A stretch of 64,000 nt of DNA from Faecalibacterium sp. I4-1-79 (GTDB taxonomy: Bacteria > Bacillota > Clostridia > Oscillospirales > Ruminococcaceae): contig NZ_CP094467.1 of the NCBI RefSeq assembly GCF_023347235.1, positions 682,001 through 746,000 of the forward strand. The letters run 5' to 3'. Below, one piece after another: positions 59,486-64,000 of this stretch (the first letter of the stretch is position 1; every line of letters starts with the position of its first letter). The position numbers and the translations under genes were made by a program. The notes beneath the pieces were generated by a model. The model did no database searches. It was not told the DNA's origin and saw nothing but the letters and a program-made list of their open reading frames with translations.

Positions 59486-59916
59486 TCTACTGAAATCCGG
59501 ATTCCAAATCCTCCCTCTGAGTATGCAATGCTTATCCATGTTTCATCTTTTCTTAGCAAAACGCCTGTCGAAACGCTTTCTGAAGCCGATGCCTCTTCAG
59601 CGTATCCTAAGGTTTTCAATTGGTCAATATATTTTTGTATTTCTTCTTCAGAGATATTATTATAAAAGATTGCATAATACCCAGCATTAGAACCATCCAA
59701 TATATATTCTATCGTTCCACTTTCCGGCTCACAAATAAGCCTAGTGTATTCATTATCCGGCCAAACTGAAGTATAAATACATTTTACATCAGACGGATTG
59801 GTTCCTCCATGTGTAGCAAATTTTCCCTGACCTGAAAAACGAATGCAAAGAAAGACCAATATCAAAACTATAAAGGCAACCGCCATACTGCTAAAAAATT
59901 CCAATTTCTTATTCAT
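59476..59916 (-). CDS. Hypothetical membrane-anchored exported protein
   Basis: A 146-residue protein with an N-terminal signal anchor (FFSSMAVAFIVLILVFLCIR) and an exported domain: TRLICEPESGTIEYILDGSN, AGYYAIFYNNISEEEIQKYI, DQLKTLGYAEEA and WISIAYSEGGFGIRISV. No known family. The start at 59916 is preferred over 59937 because GGAGC lies upstream of it. It lies after a strong bidirectional terminator (59945-59986) and so has its own transcript or is read through. Confidence 0.55.
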   Translation of the reverse strand: MNKKLEFFSSMAVAFIVLILVFLCIRFSGQGKFATHGGTNPSDVKCIYTSVWPDNEYTRLICEPESGTIEYILDGSNAGYYAIFYNNISEEEIQKYIDQLKTLGYAEEASASESVSTGVLLRKDETWISIAYSEGGFGIRISVEKS

Positions 59917-59944
59917 TTGGCTTGCTCCATAATCCAAACGTACA

Positions 59945-59992
59945 AAGCCACGATTCTTTTCTTTCGGCTCTAAAGAATCGTGGCTTTTATCC
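59945..59992. terminator. Bidirectional terminator
   Basis: AAGCCACGATTCTTT (59945-59959) and AAAGAATCGTGGCTT (59972-59986) form a perfect 15-bp stem with A and T runs outside, so it can act on both strands. Confidence 0.88.
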
Positions 59993-60011
59993 CCATTATC
60001 TAATGCTTTTA

Positions 60012-60524
60012 TTACGGAATCGTGATGTCGTAGGAAATGGAGAACTGGCCACCGTTTGCCAAAGCATTCAATGCTACAGCAGTTCCAGAAACAAATACTG
60101 TACCGCTTGTTCCGCTACTAGCTTTCCTACCGGTATCCACATCTGTACTAATCGTTTCGTCCCCGGTTGCGACTTCAGAGAAGTATTTACTTGTCGATTG
60201 GCCATTCATGGTAAGTTTGACATTTCCTGTCATACCTGTAAATTCCGGCTTTGGCGATGAGTACCACGGAACGTAAAGTTCAACATGAACCTGTACGCCA
60301 TCATTCTTATCATAGGTTGCGTAGGAATTAACCCGAACGTTAGCAATTCCTACCTGCATAGCCATGCCAGGTTCCAAGCACTCGCTTAGAGGTGCATCAT
60401 ACCTTCCAATAACAACAGGTTGTTTGTCATCCGTTGGGGCCGCTGCAAAAGCAGAGATAGAACAAAGCGAAAAGACCATAACCACCGCCATACAAAGCGC
60501 AAGCAATCTTTTCTTCAAGGTCAT
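60012..60524 (-). CDS. Hypothetical secreted protein
   Basis: A 170-residue protein with a typical signal peptide (LKKRLLALCMAVVMVFSLCS, cleavage near AFA-AAP) and a beta-rich exported part: VVIGRYDAPLSECLEPGMAM, VQVHVELYVPWYSSPKPEFT, GMTGNVKLTMNGQSTSKYFS and a Ser/Gly-rich end. AAAGGAGATGACTCAAA precedes the ATG. Its start overlaps by four bases the stop of a 46-residue membrane peptide gene (60521-60661), so translation is coupled. No family is recognised. Confidence 0.65.
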   Translation of the reverse strand: MTLKKRLLALCMAVVMVFSLCSISAFAAAPTDDKQPVVIGRYDAPLSECLEPGMAMQVGIANVRVNSYATYDKNDGVQVHVELYVPWYSSPKPEFTGMTGNVKLTMNGQSTSKYFSEVATGDETISTDVDTGRKASSGTSGTVFVSGTAVALNALANGGQFSISYDITIP

Positions 60525-60661
60525 TTTGAGTCATCTCCTTTTATTTTTGCATAAAATGTGACAGCATATCGAATAAGGTACTTTGCAATCACAAGAAAAG
60601 CAATCGCCATGACTGTTGCTGTCGATACAATTGTCAAGATTTCCGGTACGCTAAATTTCAT
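60521..60661 (-). CDS. 46-residue membrane peptide coupled to the secreted protein
   Basis: On the minus strand ATG 60661, with GAGG seven bases upstream, gives KFSVPEILTIVSTATVMAIA then FLVIAKYLIRYAVTFYAKIK and GDDSK. One membrane segment followed by a basic tail. The last codons contain the ribosome binding site of the secreted-protein gene and the stop overlaps its start (ATGA), which is the best evidence that the gene is real. A tiny upstream frame (60682-60711) precedes it. Confidence 0.6.
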   Translation of the reverse strand: MKFSVPEILTIVSTATVMAIAFLVIAKYLIRYAVTFYAKIKGDDSK

Positions 60662-60681
60662 AAATGTACCTCAACTCATGC

Positions 60682-60711
60682 TCAACTTGTTTTCAAGGAA
60701 ATTATCTGCAT
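60682..60711 (-). promoter_or_regulatory. Possible leader peptide of nine residues
   Basis: On the minus strand GGAGGTGATTCC is followed by ATG at 60711 and the frame MQIISLKTS with a stop. The ribosome binding site is the strongest in this region, yet the frame is very short, which suggests a translated leader or a decayed gene start. The 17 bases around the ATG recur at 59283-59299. Confidence 0.4.
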
Positions 60712-60735
60712 TGGAATCACCTCCATCTGAAGCAT

Positions 60736-60966
60736 TTATATGCTAAAGACTCCTATTATTTTTTGCATTTTCGACAGTAATAAGCATCTGTTAGTATCGT
60801 CGGTCCCCCATAAATAGTCTTTCTTTCCTATAGCTATCCCGCCTTCAAAAATGATTTTTGAAAGACGTGATTTTTTCAGACTTTCTTGAGGAAACCACAT
60901 CGCTGAAACTCCCTGCGTGACGATTCCTCCAAGCTGCATATCGCTTCCACAATAAATGCACTTCAT
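60736..60966 (-). pseudogene. Zinc-ribbon protein with a probable frameshift
   Basis: The frame begins MKCIYCGSDMQLGGIVTQGV, then SRLSKIIFEGGIAIGKK, as in small proteins with two CxxC pairs (DUF6487-like). As written, the second pair is missing: the end reads DTNRCLLLSKMQKIIGVF. One base further, the other frame reads TIYGGPTILTDAYYCRKCKK and stops, supplying the expected CxxC and a sensible end. A one-base change near 60815-60825 (AAAGAAAG) explains this. Either a pseudogene or a sequence error. It overlaps nothing and lies 5 bp after the 159-residue membrane protein gene. Confidence 0.6.
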
Positions 60967-60971
60967 TATCT

Positions 60972-61451
60972 CTATTCCTCTGGAGTGGATTTATCTCCCA
61001 AAATATTGAGCATTAACACAACGCACAAAAAGAGAAACGATAAGATATAAGGTTGAACATATCCTTCCTCATATAAACACAATGTATTGCCTGATTGAAC
61101 AACATTCACCTTGGTGAAACAATCTGTATAGCTATAACTTGTTTCTTCTGAGAAGGGCATCAGCTGAGATAAATCATATCGGTTCCATATAAAGAAACGT
61201 TTTGCCGTTATAATATAATATTGCTTTCCATCGGTTAGTAAAAAATCAATTGAAGATTTCGATTCGGTCGATTTACAATCAACAAGAGTTAACATAGAAT
61301 TTGAAACGCTTTCAAAATTTTTATTTGATAACACTTGCAATTTATCAAAAGAATACGGAAATCTTACGATAGAAATTAGCCATAGCAATATTATAATAGC
61401 ACCGAAATGTCTGAAACATTTAACAATCTTATATTTTTTAGTTCCACGCAT
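60972..61451 (-). CDS. Hypothetical membrane protein with two spans
   Basis: A 159-residue protein: a basic N-terminus, membrane segment FGAIIILLWLISIVRF, an exported domain of about 90 residues (STESKSSIDFLLTDGKQYYI then AKRFFIWNRYDLSQLMPF) and a second membrane segment (PYILSFLFLCVVLMLNIL). No family recognised. The start lies inside the end of the 281-residue secreted protein gene (14-bp overlap), so the two are translated together. Confidence 0.6.
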   Translation of the reverse strand: MRGTKKYKIVKCFRHFGAIIILLWLISIVRFPYSFDKLQVLSNKNFESVSNSMLTLVDCKSTESKSSIDFLLTDGKQYYIITAKRFFIWNRYDLSQLMPFSEETSYSYTDCFTKVNVVQSGNTLCLYEEGYVQPYILSFLFLCVVLMLNILGDKSTPEE

Positions 61452-62283
61452 AAATATTCCAATTACTGTATGTAAACAGATAATTATAGATTGTCATTCC
61501 AAAATTTTGATTTCCCCAAGATGTTGTGGGGTAATACTCGCCATCCGTGTAGGTGTTATTAAACTTATTTCCACTTTCCGTTATAACATACTTGGTTCCC
61601 CAAAAACTATTTTTGTGAGAAGAGTGGTTAATATCAGTCAATGTGTATTCAATTTGTTCATACTGCGAATTAAGGTTACACTGTGGAATGGTGAATTGCA
61701 CGGCCGTCATAGCAAAACCAAAATATGCGAGTGCAGTTTTGGAAATTGCAAGTGCCGGAGCAGCAGGTAATGACAAGGCACCTGCTACAACTGATGCCAA
61801 CCCTGCCAAATCTCTATATGTTCCATTAATATCATATTTTTTGTTTCCTGTTTCTTTCACATAATCCACATATGCTCCGCAGATTCCCGTTCCGGTTCCA
61901 TCTGTATATTGGAAACGAATTCTTCCCAACCGACGCGACATTGTAGATTGCGGTAAGACTATATCAAAATTCTTCTCTGTCGGAATAAATCGCTGCAGCT
62001 GTTTTGATGTTCCATCCGAAGAATAAACCAATTCATTTATAACATTTTTTGATCGGTCAACCGTATAACGGCTTACCAATTTTCCATCATTGTACTGTTC
62101 AAAAACCGAGTCACCATTGTCAAGATCATAGGCTCTAACAAGCAATTCACCTGACGCGCTTTGTACGGTCGTGAAGTCAGAACTCGTGCTGTTTTTAGTT
62201 CCTGCTGCAAAAGAGACCAAAGGAACGGTTAGCAAAAGCGTGGTTGCAAGTGCAAACGATATGAATCTATTCCAAATTTTCAT
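61438..62283 (-). CDS. Hypothetical secreted protein with an internal hydrophobic segment
   Basis: A 281-residue protein with a signal peptide (FISFALATTLLLTVPLVSFA) and a mature part with beta strands (GELLVRAYDLDNGDSVFEQY, RRLGRIRFQYTDGTGTGICG). Around residues 150-195 comes an unusual Ala/Leu-rich hydrophobic stretch (LAGLASVVAGALSLPAAPAL, AISKTALAYFGFAMTAVQFT), which in an exported protein could insert into a membrane, as in bacteriocins or pore formers. The C-terminus is Tyr/Asn-rich. GTGAGGGTTAATT precedes the ATG. Unrecognised. Confidence 0.62.
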   Translation of the reverse strand: MKIWNRFISFALATTLLLTVPLVSFAAGTKNSTSSDFTTVQSASGELLVRAYDLDNGDSVFEQYNDGKLVSRYTVDRSKNVINELVYSSDGTSKQLQRFIPTEKNFDIVLPQSTMSRRLGRIRFQYTDGTGTGICGAYVDYVKETGNKKYDINGTYRDLAGLASVVAGALSLPAAPALAISKTALAYFGFAMTAVQFTIPQCNLNSQYEQIEYTLTDINHSSHKNSFWGTKYVITESGNKFNNTYTDGEYYPTTSWGNQNFGMTIYNYLFTYSNWNIYAWN

Positions 62284-62400
62284 AATTAACCCTCACTGTA
62301 GATTATTCTAATAGAAATGGTATACTTTAGGTGTTCTATTCCAAAGATAAGGCTTCACCTATCATCTCTAGGATTAGTTTTTTAAAATGAATAACCTCAC

Positions 62401-62787
62401 TTATCTACTGGCACTTCCAGTAATGGTTTCACTCCGTCCATCGGAATAGTTAAAGGTCGCAGAATACTCCAGCCTATAAGATTTTCCGGGCTTAGTGTTA
62501 AAGTTACTGCTCACCATGCAGGTTGAGGTCGTGCTGCTGTTCGAGCAGCTACTTACTTTTTGCCATGTTCCAATTGTTCCCTTTTCATAGAGAACGCCTG
62601 AAACGCTGATTTTCTTTACTCCAGTTCGTGTCTGGGCATCAACCTGATAGTATGTTTGGTAAATGGATCCGTTGACCGTACTATCACCTACATACCGCTC
62701 AGACTTTTCAGCGGCCATTGCGGTGCAGGCAAAACTCAAGAGAATCACCGCTGAAATAACAATGGACAACAAACGCTTTTTCGACAT
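62401..62787 (-). CDS. Hypothetical secreted protein
   Basis: A 128-residue protein with a signal peptide (SKKRLLSIVISAVILLSFAC, cleavage near AMA-AEK) and a beta-rich mature domain: STVNGSIYQTYYQVDAQTRT, GVKKISVSGVLYEKGTIGTW, SSCSNSSTTSTCMVSSNFNT with two Cys, and SYRLEYSATFNYSDGRSETI. It looks like a small immunoglobulin-like secreted domain. GGAGG stands nine bases before ATG 62787; an in-frame ATG at 62793 is too close to it. First gene after the sigma/anti-sigma pair. A possible ECF-type promoter lies at 62837-62862. Confidence 0.65.
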   Translation of the reverse strand: MSKKRLLSIVISAVILLSFACTAMAAEKSERYVGDSTVNGSIYQTYYQVDAQTRTGVKKISVSGVLYEKGTIGTWQKVSSCSNSSTTSTCMVSSNFNTKPGKSYRLEYSATFNYSDGRSETITGSASR

Positions 62788-62836
62788 AGACATACACCTC
62801 CGTTTTTTTGCTCCTAACAAGAGCCTTTGTATAATC

Positions 62837-62862
62837 AACGCAATTCGCATTCGCTTCGTTTC
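62837..62862 (-). promoter_or_regulatory. Possible ECF sigma-type promoter
   Basis: On the minus strand GAAAC (62858-62862) and CGTT (62837-62840) are 17 bp apart, close to the GAAAC-N16/17-CGT pattern of many ECF sigma factors. It lies 50 bp upstream of the secreted-protein start and downstream of an ECF sigma/anti-sigma pair. Suggestive only. Confidence 0.35.
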
Positions 62863-62915
62863 AATTTTCAGGAGAAATTTTTTTCAAATTTTCCATCTTT
62901 GTAAGTTCAGACAAA

Positions 62916-62963
62916 AAGAAAGCCGGACATTTGTGTACTCTCACAAGTGTCCGGCTTTCTTAA
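62916..62963 (-). terminator. Strong terminator between the sigma unit and the secreted-protein genes
   Basis: AAAGCCGGACA and TGTCCGGCTTT with flanking pairs form a long stem around TTTGTGTACTCTCACAA. On the minus strand a T run follows. It reaches the stop codon of the DUF4367 gene. Confidence 0.85.
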
Positions 62964-63649
62964 CGGATACCTTCCGCAATTTTCATAATCTCATCGTATG
63001 GAATGTTTCCCATAACGGTATGTGTAATCCCCTGATATTCCCAACTTAGAGTATAAACATTCTTTCCATGTTCATCCGTACTAGTTCCAAGTACGCCATC
63101 TGCTTCTCCGACCTTTACGGTTTCGTACACTGTATGCTCATTATCAAATAGGGACTGCTGCCCCGGCTGGATAATTGAACAACGGACAGTGTAGCTTTCC
63201 TCTGTTTCTTTTGACGAGTAAACATGTAAAAAGTTTTCTGCTCGTTCAAATTTCTGCGCATCGTCCATTTCAAAGCCGTCCAGCACATAATGATCGCTGT
63301 ATCCATCCGGTAATCGTTCCAACGGTTCGCCGTCCACTTGATACGTCAGCTGCATCTCAATCGGCAAGAACTTCTGAATCATCGTGTAGACTGCCTTGCG
63401 GAAGTCTGCACTTACTGCAAGCGCGCCGAGAGTTAAAATTACCAGCGTCATGGCTACAACAAGCACTCGTTTCAGCACCGGACAGCGTTTATGCAATGCC
63501 GCTTTCAGGCGAGCATCCCATCGGGAAGTGTCCGGGTAGCGTTCCTTAAGCTGGGCCGGAGTTGGCAGCTCGTCCAGTTCTTTCTGTGCATCTGCACGGA
63601 GTGCCATCATCAAAGCTGCATCAAAAGAAATCTCTGTCCGCTCACTCAC
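62960..63649 (-). CDS. DUF4367 membrane protein, probable anti-sigma factor
   Basis: A 229-residue protein: a cytosolic N-terminus (SFDAALMMALRADAQKELDE), one membrane segment (RVLVVAMTLVILTLGALAVS, about residues 61-80) and an extracytoplasmic DUF4367-like domain (LERLPDGYSDHYVLDGFEMD, SYTVRCSIIQPGQQSLFDNE and VYTLSWEYQGITHTVMGNIP). It overlaps the ECF sigma gene by eight bases, the typical arrangement of a sigma factor and its membrane-bound regulator. Its C-terminal domain would sense an external signal. Role inferred from context. Confidence 0.82.
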   Translation of the reverse strand: MSERTEISFDAALMMALRADAQKELDELPTPAQLKERYPDTSRWDARLKAALHKRCPVLKRVLVVAMTLVILTLGALAVSADFRKAVYTMIQKFLPIEMQLTYQVDGEPLERLPDGYSDHYVLDGFEMDDAQKFERAENFLHVYSSKETEESYTVRCSIIQPGQQSLFDNEHTVYETVKVGEADGVLGTSTDEHGKNVYTLSWEYQGITHTVMGNIPYDEIMKIAEGIR

Positions 63650-64000
63650 GGTTGTTCAGCTCCTTCCACAATAGTTTTCTTCCACGGAAAAGCCGCATCC
63701 GAACCACTTCATCTGTCAGTCCAAACGATTCGGCAATCTCCCGGTTGGTGTAGCCCATCGCCAAAAGGCGCAGTGGATCACGGTACATCGGTTTCATCTG
63801 TCCGATCAGTTCTGTCAGGTATTGGATGTTATCGGTGCTGACTGCTGCATCATCCGGCACCGGGGCATCATCTGGTGCGTCCGGGACTTCTTCCAGCGGT
63901 TCTTCTCGCTGCTTGCGAAGCATATCGTATGCACGGCTTCTACTACAACTAACGAGATAAGCAGCGAGTTCGTGACAGTTTTCTCGATGAATTTTAGAAA
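63642..64000 (-). CDS. ECF-type RNA polymerase sigma factor (5' end outside window)
   Basis: The frame is open to the window end. Visible: HRENCHELAAYLVSCSRSRA and YDMLRKQREEP, the end of region 2, then an acidic linker and region 4: YLTELIGQMKPMYRDPLRLL and GYTNREIAESFGLTDEVVRM followed by RLFRGRKLLWKEL, with the helix-turn-helix that reads the -35 box. It is transcribed towards the DUF4367 gene, with which it overlaps. It probably controls the secreted-protein genes that follow. Confidence 0.88.
   Translation of the reverse strand, partial: SKIHRENCHELAAYLVSCSRSRAYDMLRKQREEPLEEVPDAPDDAPVPDDAAVSTDNIQYLTELIGQMKPMYRDPLRLLAMGYTNREIAESFGLTDEVVRMRLFRGRKLLWKELNNRE

Noticed and set aside
1-64000. 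CRISPR array, rRNA genes or intact prophage
   Set aside because: No regularly spaced short repeats, no rRNA-like sequence and no phage structural genes were seen on reading through the window.

Overview
The window looks like chromosome of a gut Clostridia bacterium, most likely Oscillospiraceae/Ruminococcaceae close to Faecalibacterium. This is inferred from the gene families (Maff2, the CD1107/CD1108/CD1110/CD1112/CD1845 conjugation families, TnpV, DUF3846, DUF4315), strong AGGAGG-type ribosome binding sites and mixed GC content. I could not test the assignment against a database.

Region 1 (1-18.4 kb, all + strand): the end of a DEAD/DEAH-type helicase with helicase-associated repeats, then a Wzx/Wzy-type surface polysaccharide locus. 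It has a membrane sugar-phosphate transferase, five glycosyltransferases, an acyltransferase-3 protein, a hexapeptide acetyltransferase, a Wzy-like polymerase, a Wzx-like flippase, and a CapE-CapF-CapG set that makes UDP-N-acetyl-L-fucosamine with a NeuD/PglD-type acetyltransferase between capE and capF. It ends with a GlmM-type phosphohexomutase. The acyltransferase gene has an 11-G tract and is followed by a second, different copy of its own C-terminus.

Region 2 (18.4-23 kb): small hypothetical genes, an ImmA/IrrE-type peptidase, zinc-ribbon proteins, several hairpins and operators, an integrase remnant, and two copies of a 3' tRNA-Leu attachment-site scar.

Region 3 (23-58.7 kb, + strand): a Tn1549/CTn4-like integrative conjugative element. 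Order: excisionase-like protein, repA (split), parA-parB, small genes, pcfB, virD4 coupling protein, maff2, DUF3990/DUF3791 pair, TrbL/VirB6-like protein, PrgI, VirB4, NlpC/P60 hydrolase, DUF4315, DUF4366, topB, YodL and TTRAP proteins, a cargo block (DUF6054, DUF2500, AAA ATPase, coiled-coil protein), a very large helicase/methylase gene with tnpV nested in another frame, mobC, CD1845 and relaxase. The conjugation core reads intact. However, repA is split by a structured repeat plus an IS110-family element. The large helicase/methylase gene has an out-of-frame internal deletion and a group II intron. No full integrase is seen. A second IS110 element sits beside a second copy of the same structured repeat.

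Region 4 (58.7-64 kb, - strand): an ECF sigma factor (running off the window), its DUF4367 membrane partner, a strong terminator, then a run of small secreted and membrane proteins I do not recognise, some of them broken.

Most notable signals: (i) four intergenic hairpins in the conjugative element, each just after a stop codon and followed with no gap by GTACAT; (ii) a group II intron whose exons join perfectly only if a 53-nt extension after domain VI is part of the intron; (iii) two unrelated IS110 elements at the same point of two copies of a structured repeat; (iv) a G-tract with an alternative C-terminal cassette; (v) non-AUG starts (ATT, CTG) for topB and the relaxase; (vi) a duplicated leader motif whose hairpin changes in sequence but not in shape.
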